Shown piece after piece: positions 1-8,734 of a DNA stretch of 64,000 nucleotides. The notes beneath the pieces were generated by a model. That model ran no database searches and was not told the origin of the DNA. It was given only the letters and a program-made list of their open reading frames with translations. The position numbers were made by a program, and so were the translations under genes. This DNA is from a virus. Positions within the stretch are counted from its first letter, which is position 1; every line of letters begins with the position of its first letter. Where the stretch lies: the IMG/VR virus record IMGVR_UViG_3300030329_003470, positions 124,001 to 188,000 of that record. One strand, 5' to 3'.

Positions 1-121
1 AAAAGAAACAGGGTGTCCTATGTTGTTAAACACGAGTTTGAATATTAAGGGTCAACCAATAGTAAATGACGTTAATGATGGTAAAGCATTTACCAAAAAA
101 TATGGAGTAAAAGTATTATAA
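1..121 (+). CDS. carbamoyltransferase, C-terminal end (partial)
   Basis: This open frame (codons from base 2) enters from the left edge and ends at a TAA that shares a base with the next ATG. The visible 39 residues contain PMLLNTSLNIKGQPIVN. That closely matches the C-terminal domain of the NodU/CmcH carbamoyltransferase family, where PVLLNTSFN-type motifs followed by G-x-P-I-V are typical. Such enzymes transfer a carbamoyl group from carbamoyl phosphate to a sugar or antibiotic hydroxyl. It is the first visible gene of a plus-strand sugar operon, which fits a role in glycan decoration. The catalytic N-terminus lies outside the window. Confidence 0.7.
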   Translation, partial: KETGCPMLLNTSLNIKGQPIVNDVNDGKAFTKKYGVKVL

Positions 122-1068
122 TGAGATTTTTAGTAACAGGCGGATTTGGTTTTATTGGATCACAAGTAGTAGAACAATTATGCAAAGAACATTCAGTAAC
201 TGTGCTGGATAATCATGACACATATGGCATAATGGATAAAACAGAAGCAGACAAACTTTATAAATGGAGATCTCGTAATTGGACTAGCAACGTAACTCAT
301 CATAGAGGAGATGTAATGGATAGAATGTCTTGCTTAAGATCATTCAGTCATCGTCCAGATATTGTAATACATCTTGCCGCATATCCTAGAGCAAAGATAG
401 TTGATAATGATCCAATATTAGGAATACCTAAAATTATAAATGGAACTACAAATTTATTATGGCATTCAACAAACTTTGGTGTAAGAAAATTTGTTTATGT
501 TAGTAGTAGTATGGTATATGGAGATTTTAAAGATGGTATGAAAGAAGACGGAAATACAAAACCTAAAAACATTTACGGAGAGGCAAAGTTAGCAGGAGAA
601 AGATTTACAAAATTATTTCAAAAAAGAGATAATTTAGATTATATTGTTATACGTCCTAGTGGTGTTTACGGTCCAGGAGATATGCCTGATAGAGTTGTAA
701 GTAAGTTTTTTGAAAAAGCAATGAAGAATGATCCAATAACATTACACAATGGAGAGAATAAAGTTGACTTTACATACATAGAAGACACAGTGCAAGGTAT
801 AATAAAAGCCGCAACGTCGTCAGTAGCCAATGTTAGTTTTAACATAACCCAAGGTAACGCAACAAGTTTAAGAAAACTTGCAGAAACAATTATAGAAATT
901 ACAGGTAGTGAGTCAGAACTTGAAGATATTGGCAATCATGATTTGTATCCAATGCGTGGAACACTTGATATATCTAGAGCAAAAGACTTAATTGGATACG
1001 AACCACAATATGAATTAAAAGAAGGATTGAAAAAATATTATGACTGGATTCGACAGTATTCAAGTTAG
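121..1068 (+). CDS. NAD-dependent sugar epimerase/dehydratase (extended SDR)
   Basis: The 315-residue protein has the extended short-chain dehydrogenase fold. The N-terminal Rossmann motif GGFGFIG is at about residues 7-13. An HLAAYPRA segment, a YVSSSMVYG strand and a catalytic YxxxK (YGEAK, about residue 153) follow, then IRPSGVYGPG. These fit NAD(P)-dependent epimerases or dehydratases acting on nucleotide-activated sugars. The substrate cannot be read from sequence. The start overlaps the carbamoyltransferase stop by one base and the gene overlaps the next by 29 bases, so the operon is translationally coupled. It probably supplies a modified sugar for the surrounding glycan genes. Confidence 0.85.
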   Translation: MRFLVTGGFGFIGSQVVEQLCKEHSVTVLDNHDTYGIMDKTEADKLYKWRSRNWTSNVTHHRGDVMDRMSCLRSFSHRPDIVIHLAAYPRAKIVDNDPILGIPKIINGTTNLLWHSTNFGVRKFVYVSSSMVYGDFKDGMKEDGNTKPKNIYGEAKLAGERFTKLFQKRDNLDYIVIRPSGVYGPGDMPDRVVSKFFEKAMKNDPITLHNGENKVDFTYIEDTVQGIIKAATSSVANVSFNITQGNATSLRKLAETIIEITGSESELEDIGNHDLYPMRGTLDISRAKDLIGYEPQYELKEGLKKYYDWIRQYSS

Positions 1069-2344
1069 GTTTAAAAATATTGAGTTTTACAAATCACCAT
1101 TAGCAAATACTAGGACAGTTCCTTTTGTTGACAGTTATTTCGATATACTAAAGGCAGTTGTGAATGATGTTAAAACAGAATACTTTTGGTTCTTTGCAAG
1201 TTTTTGTAAATTAGATACAAACTTTGATTGGAATTACATTCCAGAACAACACGAAAAAGATCAAATACACGTTTGGTATACAACTCATCCTATGGGCGGA
1301 TTAAACAAAGAAGGTAATGTGTTTTTAATACCTACACAAAAGTTTAAAGAACAAATGAATAGTTTAAAATTTTTACGTGATTTTAAAGATATAAACTATC
1401 ATGCTTCACCTGTTTTAGAAGTACAACCAATTACAGTAACTTATTTTGAATTAAAAGATCCTTATGTAAACTATCATACAAATCCTGTTTTATACAAATG
1501 GTTGGTTAACAAAGATTTACAAGGAATAAAACTTCCAAATTTTTATCCAAGTTTTTGGGAAGACGAAAAAATTTATACATTTGGCAAAACAAAAGATATT
1601 ATGTTAGTGCCTTATCGTAAAGATTTAAAACAGTTTTATGATATAGATAGAGCAGTTCATTATGATTATGAATACGATTCTAAACCAATGGATATAGTTT
1701 TTATTTCATATGATGAACCAAATGCTGAAAAACGTTATAAAGAACTTAAAGCAAAATACCCAAAAGCAAAATGGAGCAAAAATGTAATAGGGCAAACACT
1801 TGCTTATGTCACCGCGGCACTAAAGAGTGAAACTGATTATTTTTTTGCAGTATTTCCTAAAATTGAAATTGTTGATAGTTTTAAATTTGACTTTCAACCA
1901 GATAGAATGAAAAATCCTTGTCATTATATTTTTAATTGTAAAAATCCTGTTAATGATTTAGAATACGGACATGGTGCAGTATTGTTGTATAATAAAAAAT
2001 TAGTATTAGAAACTAAAGATCCTGGTTTAGACTTTACACTTTCAAAACCTCATGATTGGGTACCTCAATTAAGTGCTATAAATCATTTCAACGAATCTCC
2101 TTGGTTGGCATGGAGAACTGCTTTTAGAGAAGTTGTAAAATTATGCCAATATAAGCCAACGGTTGAATCTAAATTTAGATTAAAAAAATGGTGCCAACTT
2201 GGTAAAGGAGAAAATGCAGATTGGGTATATAAGGGTGCAATTGACGGAAAAGAATTTTACGAAAAAAACAGTGACAACTACGACAAATTAATGTTATCAT
2301 ACAACTTTGAATGGTTAAAACAATACTATGAATCAAAATATTAA
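1040..2344 (+). CDS. putative glycosyltransferase-like phage protein
   Basis: The 434-residue protein has no signal peptide or membrane segment. Its second half has the order IVFISYDEPNAEKRY, a conserved-looking TETDYFFAVFPKIEI-type acidic segment, and NPVNDLEYGHGAVLLY. From memory, this pattern occurs in large phage proteins annotated as glycosyltransferase-like, with the D/E-rich segment where a GT-A metal-binding motif would lie. Here the expected D-x-D is degraded (FPKIE), so catalysis is uncertain. Overlaps of 29 and 17 bases with its neighbours place it in the sugar operon. Function is inferred mainly from context. Confidence 0.5.
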   Translation: MTGFDSIQVRFKNIEFYKSPLANTRTVPFVDSYFDILKAVVNDVKTEYFWFFASFCKLDTNFDWNYIPEQHEKDQIHVWYTTHPMGGLNKEGNVFLIPTQKFKEQMNSLKFLRDFKDINYHASPVLEVQPITVTYFELKDPYVNYHTNPVLYKWLVNKDLQGIKLPNFYPSFWEDEKIYTFGKTKDIMLVPYRKDLKQFYDIDRAVHYDYEYDSKPMDIVFISYDEPNAEKRYKELKAKYPKAKWSKNVIGQTLAYVTAALKSETDYFFAVFPKIEIVDSFKFDFQPDRMKNPCHYIFNCKNPVNDLEYGHGAVLLYNKKLVLETKDPGLDFTLSKPHDWVPQLSAINHFNESPWLAWRTAFREVVKLCQYKPTVESKFRLKKWCQLGKGENADWVYKGAIDGKEFYEKNSDNYDKLMLSYNFEWLKQYYESKY

Positions 2345-3452
2345 AATACCTTTTGTAGATTTATATCCGCAGTATGAGGAACTGAAATCAGAAATAGATA
2401 TAGCAATAACAGATATTATTGATAGAACAGACTTTATAACAGGACCAACTGTAGAACGTTTTGAAAAATCAATTTGTGATTATACTGGAGCAGAAGCCTG
2501 TGCTGGTTTAGGATCAGGAACCAATGCTTTAGTATGTGCCTTGAAAGCACTAGGAATAGGACCAGGTGACCATGTAATGACAGTAGGACATACATTTGTT
2601 TCAACTACTGAAGCAATAGTAAATGTAGGAGCAACACCGTTGTTTGTAGATATCGATGAATTTTATCATTTGGACACAGAAGAGATGAGGAAAGTAACCG
2701 GGTCAAAAGAATTTGCATTACCTGAGTTGAAAGCAATTCTATTTGTAGATTTGTATGGTCAAACACCGGACATAGATAAGATTAAGGCATTTGCTCAAGA
2801 GTATAATTTAAAAGTAATTGAAGATGCCGCACAAAGTTTTGGAGCAAAATATAAAAATAAAACAGTCGGTAGTCTAGTAGATTTAACTTGTTTCTCATTT
2901 AATCCTGTTAAAAATTTAGGTGCTATGGGAGATGCTGGTGCAGTTACTGGCAATAAAGAGTTAATTGATAAAGTTAAAATGTATAGAGATCACGGAAGAC
3001 GAACAAAGTTTGAATATGATGTAGTAGGATATAATTCTAGAATAGATAACTTACAAGCAGTTGTTATAGAATCTAAATTAAAAAAATTAAACGAATGGAC
3101 AGAAAAGAAAAGAAAAATTTGTCACAGATACACTGCTGAATTAAAGGGAGTAGTAAAATGTCCTAAAGAAGCACAGTGGAGTTATCATACCTATTATGTG
3201 TATGTAATTGAAACACCAAAAGGAACTAGAGATGCATTACAAAAACATTTGAAAGAAAAAGGAATTCAAACAAACATACATTATAGATTTCCTACACACA
3301 CCACAAAAGCATTTGAACAATATGGTACAGAATTGCCAAGGACTGAATATATGTGTAATAATATTTTAAGTTTGCCTTGCTATTTTACATTACCAAAACA
3401 TCATCAGGATTATATTATAAAAGCAATAAAGGAATTTTATGAAAACAATTAA
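2328..3452 (+). CDS. DegT/DnrJ/EryC1/StrS-family sugar aminotransferase
   Basis: The 374-residue protein matches PLP-dependent sugar aminotransferases of the DegT family in length and motif order. These are the N-terminal IPFVDLYPQY, the GSGTNAL phosphate-binding loop, HTFVSTTEAI, EDAAQSFGA, and FSFNPVKNLGAMGDAG containing the lysine that forms the Schiff base. The family transfers an amino group from glutamate to a keto-sugar nucleotide. It overlaps the next oxidoreductase by 14 bases. Epimerase, aminotransferase and oxidoreductase together suggest synthesis of an amino-deoxy sugar for a phage or host surface glycan. Confidence 0.9.
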   Translation: MNQNIKIPFVDLYPQYEELKSEIDIAITDIIDRTDFITGPTVERFEKSICDYTGAEACAGLGSGTNALVCALKALGIGPGDHVMTVGHTFVSTTEAIVNVGATPLFVDIDEFYHLDTEEMRKVTGSKEFALPELKAILFVDLYGQTPDIDKIKAFAQEYNLKVIEDAAQSFGAKYKNKTVGSLVDLTCFSFNPVKNLGAMGDAGAVTGNKELIDKVKMYRDHGRRTKFEYDVVGYNSRIDNLQAVVIESKLKKLNEWTEKKRKICHRYTAELKGVVKCPKEAQWSYHTYYVYVIETPKGTRDALQKHLKEKGIQTNIHYRFPTHTTKAFEQYGTELPRTEYMCNNILSLPCYFTLPKHHQDYIIKAIKEFYENN

Positions 3453-4320
3453 TATTAGTTTAGTAGGTGCAGGATATTGGGGTTCTAAGATTGCTAAAGA
3501 ATTAAAAATTATTCAAGGAGTTGGTGACATTGAAATAATAGATATCAAAGATGGCAAAACAATTGATGATGTAAATTATGATAATGTAATATTAGCCACT
3601 CCTGCTTGGGATCATTATATGCAAACCATCGCTTTATTACAAAGAGATAAAAACGTTTATGTAGAAAAACCCTTATCACTTACTTGTACAGATTGTTGTG
3701 TAATAAAAAGTTTTTTAAAAGATCAAACATTAATGGTTGGGCATATATTTTTATATAACGATAGAGTTAAAAAAATAAAAGAACTTTTACCTCAAATAGG
3801 CAAAATACAATATATAGAATCTAATAGATTAAATTGGGGAAGATTTCAAAAGAAGATTAGTACATTACACAGTCTTGCTCCACACGATGTTAGTATCATA
3901 CACTATCTACTTGGTGTACATACTTTTGAAAATATAAAACATACCGGGCATAAGTTTAGTAAATTTGAACAGTATGATAGAGATGAATTTGAATTTACTG
4001 TAAACAATATTCCTGTTAAGTTTAATTTAAGTTGGTATCATCCTGATAAAATAAGAACAATGGCAATAATTGGCGAGTCTGGTACTTTGTTTTGGGATGA
4101 AGAAGCACGAACAATTAAACTAACAACAAATATATGGAATAATGAAAGATTTAATTATGAACCAACTGTTGAAAAATTTGATATAGAATCAAACCCTTTG
4201 CGTAATGAATTAAAAGAGTTTGTAGATTGTATTATTACAAAAAGAACACCCTTTACAGATGTTGATAATGCTATTGATGTTGCTAAAAATTTAGATTTAC
4301 TTGCTAAACGTCTTGTTTAA
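3439..4320 (+). CDS. Gfo/Idh/MocA-family oxidoreductase
   Basis: The 293-residue protein has an N-terminal NAD(P)-binding motif (GAGYWGSKIA, about residues 10-19), then NVILATPAWDHY and the family signature VEKPLSLT, in which the E-K-P lysine is catalytic in relatives. These enzymes oxidise or reduce sugars, often making the keto-sugar that a DegT aminotransferase uses. It is the last plus-strand gene. Its 3-prime end overlaps the convergent minus-strand gene by 24 bases, so a terminator, if present, lies inside coding sequence. Confidence 0.85.
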   Translation: MKTINISLVGAGYWGSKIAKELKIIQGVGDIEIIDIKDGKTIDDVNYDNVILATPAWDHYMQTIALLQRDKNVYVEKPLSLTCTDCCVIKSFLKDQTLMVGHIFLYNDRVKKIKELLPQIGKIQYIESNRLNWGRFQKKISTLHSLAPHDVSIIHYLLGVHTFENIKHTGHKFSKFEQYDRDEFEFTVNNIPVKFNLSWYHPDKIRTMAIIGESGTLFWDEEARTIKLTTNIWNNERFNYEPTVEKFDIESNPLRNELKEFVDCIITKRTPFTDVDNAIDVAKNLDLLAKRLV

Positions 4321-4641
4321 AATGTTTAAAGTTTTAGATTCCATATCTTTTTTCATAGTAGGAATATCAAACTTTATATCTACACTTTGTATTTTTAAAT
4401 AATTTTCTCTAATTGTTTTTGCTAAGATACGTGCTATAGATTCTTGTTTTTTAAATCTTAATGCTTTTTTTACATCATAATGTATCGTCATATTATTTTT
4501 TAGAATAATATTACAATAAAGCAAATACTTGACCGGTAAATTCCTGAATTGTAATCCTTCAAGAATTTCTGGCCATTCCTTTACGAAATCTTTAGTAAGT
4601 TGTATCCAACTACTATTTTTTGGCGGTAGTTTTTTTGGCAT
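4297..4641 (-). CDS. conserved phage protein of unknown function
   Basis: This basic 114-residue protein lacks a recognisable domain, signal peptide or membrane helix. Lysines cluster in the C-terminal half (DVKKALRFKKQ). It is the last gene of the minus-strand run, converges on the sugar operon with a 24-base overlap, and overlaps the upstream gene by 29 bases. I do not recognise a function. Confidence 0.6.
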   Translation of the reverse strand: MPKKLPPKNSSWIQLTKDFVKEWPEILEGLQFRNLPVKYLLYCNIILKNNMTIHYDVKKALRFKKQESIARILAKTIRENYLKIQSVDIKFDIPTMKKDMESKTLNILNKTFSK

Positions 4642-5158
4642 CTGCTTTTTTCGTTGTTTTAGCCTCTGCCTTTGGTGTATCGTCTTTCACTGCTAGTTCA
4701 GACACCTTAATACCCATATCTCTTGCTATTTGTTCGTTGAGTTTATTAAGTGCTATTCTACCATCTGGTGTGTTTCCAAAAGTAACAATTACATCTTTAG
4801 TTGCAAACTTTTTAATGTAGTTGTCGTTGTGTAAAATTGCCAACATATTTGTTCCATCTGGAAAAGTTTGTCTGCCTAAAAATTCACCTAATTCTTGTGA
4901 TTGTTGTCCACCATCGGATTCGACTGCTCTCATTAACGCATTATGGTATAAGTCAGGTAAAAATTTTGTACCTACTAACAAACAGTTGTTAGGTTCACCA
5001 GGTACAGTTCTATAGACAATAACTACCTTTGCTTTACTTTCGTCAGCAAGTTCTCCAATATGTTTGAAGTGTCTTTTTGGACCTGTTTGACCTTCGCCTG
5101 CCTCTCCTGTGCCAGGACCCATAGGCATCGCTTGGTCGTTTACATTTACTTGTGGCAT
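4613..5158 (-). CDS. conserved phage protein with Lys/Ala-rich tail, unknown function
   Basis: The 181-residue protein has a Gly/Pro-rich N-terminus, a compact central region (KVVIVYRTVPGEPNNCLLVGT to VIVTFGNTPDGRIALNKL) and a low-complexity K/A/T tail like a flexible basic extension. No catalytic motif is visible. Its ATG abuts the stop of the upstream gene (TAATG-type junction). The tail could bind nucleic acid or another protein, but this is only suggested by composition. Confidence 0.65.
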   Translation of the reverse strand: MPQVNVNDQAMPMGPGTGEAGEGQTGPKRHFKHIGELADESKAKVVIVYRTVPGEPNNCLLVGTKFLPDLYHNALMRAVESDGGQQSQELGEFLGRQTFPDGTNMLAILHNDNYIKKFATKDVIVTFGNTPDGRIALNKLNEQIARDMGIKVSELAVKDDTPKAEAKTTKKADAKKTTAKK

Positions 5159-5448
5159 TATTTTTTCTCCTCGGTTGCTGGTGCTACTGTTGTTGGTGCA
5201 CCTACACCTTCAGCGGCCTTTTGTTGCTCTTGTACTCTGTTTAAAAAAGCCGTTAGTTTGTTATAGATAAAACCTACGCCTGCCATTTCACTTGCTCCAA
5301 AGGCACCTCTTTTTGATGCCACGTCAAGTATACCTTGAAGATTTTTTAAATCTCCAATAGACAAAGCCATAGGGTCTTGTTGAGGTGCTTGATTTTCAGC
5401 CGTCGCTGTCTTTGGCGCCTCTTTATTTTTTGTTTCTTCGTTTGCCAT
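5158..5448 (-). CDS. small conserved phage protein, unknown function
   Basis: The start is placed at the MANEE methionine because AGGAGA lies a few bases upstream. An in-frame ATG at 5466 has no comparable site. The protein has about 96 residues: a disordered Lys/Glu/Ala N-terminus, a central helical part (SIGDLKNLQGILDVASKRGAF then FIYNKLTAFLNRVQEQQKA) and a Pro/Thr-rich tail. It is coupled to the following gene and driven by the promoter at 5487-5515. Function unknown. Confidence 0.7.
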   Translation of the reverse strand: MANEETKNKEAPKTATAENQAPQQDPMALSIGDLKNLQGILDVASKRGAFGASEMAGVGFIYNKLTAFLNRVQEQQKAAEGVGAPTTVAPATEEKK

Positions 5449-5486
5449 TTTTTCTCCTAATTGCAATTAGTTAATAATATACGTAT

Positions 5487-5515
5487 ATTATACTACAATT
5501 AATTATGGCTTACAA
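5487..5515 (-). promoter_or_regulatory. sigma70-like promoter
   Basis: Read on the minus strand, a TTGTAA -35 element (5510-5515) is separated by 17 bases from a perfect TATAAT -10 (5487-5492). It lies about 40 bases before the start at 5448, in the gap after the 5519-5785 gene. It would drive the three genes down to 4297. Confidence 0.65.
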
Positions 5516-5518
5516 GAG

Positions 5519-5785
5519 TTATTTTATAAAGTTTTGAGCAACTCCAGATAGAGCAAGTAGGGTAAGATCGCCAGGTTCTTCAAATCCAAGTACAGTTACA
5601 GATCTTGTTTGGCCATCTCGAATTACCACATCTTTGGTAATTGAATATCTGCCTCGACAATTTTCGTATATCCATTTACGTATTTGTTCAAGGTCATACT
5701 CGTGTGCTTTTACCACAGTATTAACGAAGTGTGGTGGTAAAATGTCTAACTCTCTTTTGAAGAAATTGATTGGATTGATTCTCAT
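5519..5785 (-). CDS. conserved phage protein, unknown function
   Basis: I place the start at the MRINPINFFKRELD methionine, whose ATG overlaps the stop of the small membrane ORF at 5782-5901. The longer frame from 5836 would overlap that ORF extensively. The product has about 88 residues with a charged helical middle (VVKAHEYDLEQIRKWIYENC) and a beta-like end. No function is recognised. Confidence 0.6.
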   Translation of the reverse strand: MRINPINFFKRELDILPPHFVNTVVKAHEYDLEQIRKWIYENCRGRYSITKDVVIRDGQTRSVTVLGFEEPGDLTLLALSGVAQNFIK

Positions 5786-5901
5786 AGACCAAAATTTAAA
5801 ATTACCATCATAATAACAACAATACAAATTGCCCATATCCAGTTGTCATAGCATAAGTCTTTAATCAGTGACCAAATATAAAACCAAAAATCTTTAATCA
5901 T
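5782..5901 (-). CDS. 39-residue single-span membrane protein
   Basis: This short ORF begins with ATG at 5901, overlapping the end of the VWA gene by 8 bases, and stops at a TGA that overlaps the next ATG. It encodes MIKDFWFYIW, then a hydrophobic stretch WIWAICIVVIMMVILNFGL. That is one predicted transmembrane helix with a short N-terminal soluble part. The four-base coupling on its 3-prime side and filling of an otherwise empty gap support a real gene. Function unknown. Confidence 0.6.
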   Translation of the reverse strand: MIKDFWFYIWSLIKDLCYDNWIWAICIVVIMMVILNFGL

Positions 5902-7138
5902 TGTATTGTACCGTCATTCCAAATGGTGCTTCTATACCTCTCTCGTATGGATTGTTAATTAAGAATATAGTATCGCAATAGTCTGGATCACCCCAACTGT
6001 TGAATGGCCATCCGTCTGTAAACATTATAAATTTTTTAGGTTCTATACCTTCTTCTTTCATATATTCCCAATTACATTCAAATTCTGTACCACCACCTGA
6101 ACCTAGTTTATAGTCTAATAGTTCGTCTGCATTATCTGGTGTAAAAATTTTTGGATTAAACACCGCAGTATCAAAAGTCCAAAGATGTATTCTAAAATCT
6201 TTGTATTGATCCATAATATTTTTTACTTCTGTTAAAAATTCTGTGCATTGTTCGTTGCTAATACTACCAGAAGCATCAAGAGCCAAACATATATCAATCA
6301 TTTCGTCATTGTTTTGACCAGGTAATATAGCAGATGTGTGCCATGATTTTCTACTAGGTCTCATCCAAGTATAATCAGACTTAATAGTACTCATAATTTG
6401 TTGTTGGATTATTTCTCTCCAATCCATTTTTGGTTCTGTTAAGTCAGCAACTAATCTTTGTAGAGCACCGGGTAAATTACTAGCACCTGTAGATTGTGCG
6501 GCACTTACCATTGCTTCTTTTACTTCGTCTCTGATCTTCTTTAATTCTTCTTTTGTGTAAACTGGTCTACCTTTGCCTTTTTCGCCACCTTTACTGTCTT
6601 TGCCTTTTCCGCCTGGTCCTTGTCCTTGTTCTTTACCCCAGTCAACGTGTTCGTCCATTAACTGACCCATTTTTTCTAAAAACTTTTTACCGTTCTTTTT
6701 AGCAGTTTTCATAATGTCATCGTATATTCTTTCTGCAGGCCAGTCTTTATATTTCTCATCTTGGAAACCTTTGTTCTCACCTTTTTTACCTTTGGGCATT
6801 TCTCCAATTTTGCCATCAACAAGAATTTGATTAACGGCATAGTCCGCCGCGATGTTCCAAAGTTGTGGATCTCTGTCTCCTATTCTAACTAGCATATGTT
6901 CAAATACATTGTGCAGTACTTCATGACCAAATAAAAATTCTGCTTCTCTAGGTGTAAGTGAATCTATAAATTTTGTATTGTAATAAAAGTATCTGCCATC
7001 TGTACCAGCAGTAGGACACCAGTCATCTGCATTAACAAGTTTTAGTCTTGTTGCAAGGTTGCCAAAGAAAGGATGTTTCAATAACAAGGCAATCCTTGCA
7101 GTAACTAATTTGTCTATGATTTGTTGATCTGATCCCAC
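5894..7138 (-). CDS. VWA-domain metallopeptidase-like protein, MoxR partner
   Basis: The 414-residue protein has an N-terminal zincin-like domain with HEVLH at about residues 72-76 (HExxH). A Gly/Lys-rich linker follows, then a C-terminal von Willebrand A-like domain with DASGSIS, a MIDAS-type metal site, and a late MFTDGWP strand. This order matches the DUF2201 family, usually encoded beside MoxR ATPases. Its start codon abuts the stop of the MoxR gene. In known pairs the ATPase remodels a target together with the VWA partner; the phage target is unknown. It may act as a maturation or host-takeover factor. Confidence 0.8.
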   Translation of the reverse strand: MGSDQQIIDKLVTARIALLLKHPFFGNLATRLKLVNADDWCPTAGTDGRYFYYNTKFIDSLTPREAEFLFGHEVLHNVFEHMLVRIGDRDPQLWNIAADYAVNQILVDGKIGEMPKGKKGENKGFQDEKYKDWPAERIYDDIMKTAKKNGKKFLEKMGQLMDEHVDWGKEQGQGPGGKGKDSKGGEKGKGRPVYTKEELKKIRDEVKEAMVSAAQSTGASNLPGALQRLVADLTEPKMDWREIIQQQIMSTIKSDYTWMRPSRKSWHTSAILPGQNNDEMIDICLALDASGSISNEQCTEFLTEVKNIMDQYKDFRIHLWTFDTAVFNPKIFTPDNADELLDYKLGSGGGTEFECNWEYMKEEGIEPKKFIMFTDGWPFNSWGDPDYCDTIFLINNPYERGIEAPFGMTVQYND

Positions 7139-8238
7139 TATTTAGACTCCATAGCAGTTATGACATACTTGCCAAACTTCTTATGGAACCTATCAAATGA
7201 TTTTAACTTGCTAGGATCGAACGGAAGTTTATAGTTTGTCAGTGCAATCTTGGCACCCATAACAACCAACTCTGTTTCAAAGTTGTCCATCATGTAGTGA
7301 AAGAATCTGTCTGCTTGTTCGTTCCAATTTTTTACTTTCTTTTCATATGCCTGTTGTAATTCATAACACAATGAAACTGTAAGTGAATACATCGCTGATA
7401 TCTCTTTAGTCTTAAGATCTTTAACCTTACCGCTCAATATATCAGATGGGTTAGGTAACTGGCCGCTAACTTTACGATGATTCATAAACTTAACAGCCAG
7501 GCCTTCTCCTACGCAACCTGCAACGAGGTCAGTGAGCGTACTTTCTGGCAGGTCATCTGATAGAAGTTGGGATACGAAACTCCATGATCTTGGAGTTGCG
7601 AATGATCTACTTGATCCTTTTGGATCAAAATCATATAAATCTTGTTTAGCAAAAGTACAATATCCTACAACGTCTGAGTGGATATGTCTGTCAGTTGCCC
7701 ATTGTAACCAATCATCATAATCAACTCTTAGTTCAATGTGAACAAATCTATTTGCCAACGGAGCAGGCATTCTGTAAGTAACACCTTTGTCACTATCTCT
7801 ATTACCAGCCGCCACAATAGATACTCCTTCTGGCAAATGATATTGTCCTACTCTTCTGTTTAAAATTAATTGATAAGCCGCCGCCTGTACTGCCGGTGCC
7901 GCTGAATTTAATTCGTCTAAAAATACTATTGCAGTAGATTTAGGATCTGTTGGCAATTCTGCCGGACTTGCCCAAACCATATTATTTTCTTCTGAATTAT
8001 AATAAGGAATACCTTTAATATCTGTAGGTTCCCATAAAGGAAGTCTAATATCAATAACATCTCTTTCTTCTGAATCTGCAATTTGTTTAACTATGTCTGA
8101 TTTTCCAATACCAGGCGCACCCCACATCATTATAGGTCTTTGTAATTTAATACAATGTGTTAGTGCTGATTTGGCCTCGTTTGGCGTAACAGTACGGTTC
8201 TGTGATCCTACTGCTTGTTCTTTACTTTTTTTTGGCAT
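7138..8238 (-). CDS. MoxR-like AAA+ ATPase
   Basis: The 366-residue protein contains a Walker A loop GAPGIGKS (about 40-47), Walker B IVFLDELN, sensor-1 IVAAGN and an arginine-rich APLANRFVH segment, all typical of MoxR AAA+ proteins. These form hexameric rings that remodel partner proteins, often with a VWA protein encoded downstream, as here. A strong SD-like AGGAG precedes the start, and a consensus sigma70 promoter lies just upstream, so early expression is likely. Confidence 0.85.
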   Translation of the reverse strand: MPKKSKEQAVGSQNRTVTPNEAKSALTHCIKLQRPIMMWGAPGIGKSDIVKQIADSEERDVIDIRLPLWEPTDIKGIPYYNSEENNMVWASPAELPTDPKSTAIVFLDELNSAAPAVQAAAYQLILNRRVGQYHLPEGVSIVAAGNRDSDKGVTYRMPAPLANRFVHIELRVDYDDWLQWATDRHIHSDVVGYCTFAKQDLYDFDPKGSSRSFATPRSWSFVSQLLSDDLPESTLTDLVAGCVGEGLAVKFMNHRKVSGQLPNPSDILSGKVKDLKTKEISAMYSLTVSLCYELQQAYEKKVKNWNEQADRFFHYMMDNFETELVVMGAKIALTNYKLPFDPSKLKSFDRFHKKFGKYVITAMESK

Positions 8239-8272
8239 TTTTGTACACTCCTGTTAAAATGTTTATAATACC

Positions 8273-8300
8273 ATTATAACAGGAATTTGTTATACGTCAA
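8273..8300 (-). promoter_or_regulatory. strong sigma70-like promoter
   Basis: On the minus strand TTGACG (8295-8300), a 16-base spacer and TATAAT (8273-8278) precede the MoxR gene by about 35 bases. This is the best-formed promoter in the left third and would drive the MoxR/VWA pair and the small genes after it. Confidence 0.75.
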
Positions 8301-8330
8301 CCTGGTAAATGTGGCTAAAAAGTCGCTATT

Positions 8331-8726
8331 TTACTGGCTTTTTTGCTCGTCTGCTTTGCTCATTGCCCTAGATAATCCGTATTTTGTAACGTCTCCAGCA
8401 AAAAGCATGAGTTGTAATGCCATTTTTTCCATGGTTACTATGATTTTTTTCTTGTCGACAAAGTATGGACAGTCCACAAATTCGTCTAACCATAGGTAGG
8501 TTTGGGGTGTGAATATGATTTTGGCAGGAAACTTTATTTCATAGCATTTGATATCACACGATTCAATCCATTCCAAACCAAGTTTGGTTAATCTAAGTGA
8601 TCTTGCTTGGTAAGATTCTCTCACATTTTGCCACCATGCAAAATATGAAGCCTTTATACTCTCTTCGTGCAAGGGTTGTTCCTTGAGCATCATGAAGGTT
8701 CGAGTGTATGCCGTTTTAACGTCCAT
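8331..8726 (-). CDS. conserved phage protein, unknown function
   Basis: The 131-residue protein is mixed alpha/beta, with no signal peptide and no membrane span. Notable segments are SYFAWWQNVRESYQARS, IKFPAKIIFTPQTYLWLDEF and a C-terminal helix. No catalytic signature is seen. It sits 8 bases after the gene at 8735-9022. The 92 bases downstream of it carry the MoxR promoter and no clear terminator. Confidence 0.6.
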   Translation of the reverse strand: MDVKTAYTRTFMMLKEQPLHEESIKASYFAWWQNVRESYQARSLRLTKLGLEWIESCDIKCYEIKFPAKIIFTPQTYLWLDEFVDCPYFVDKKKIIVTMEKMALQLMLFAGDVTKYGLSRAMSKADEQKSQ

Positions 8727-8734
8727 ACTATTAA

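Noticed and set aside
7532-7720. Plus-strand 62-codon frame inside the MoxR gene
   Set aside because: It is a shadow of a well-supported gene on the other strand with no start signals.
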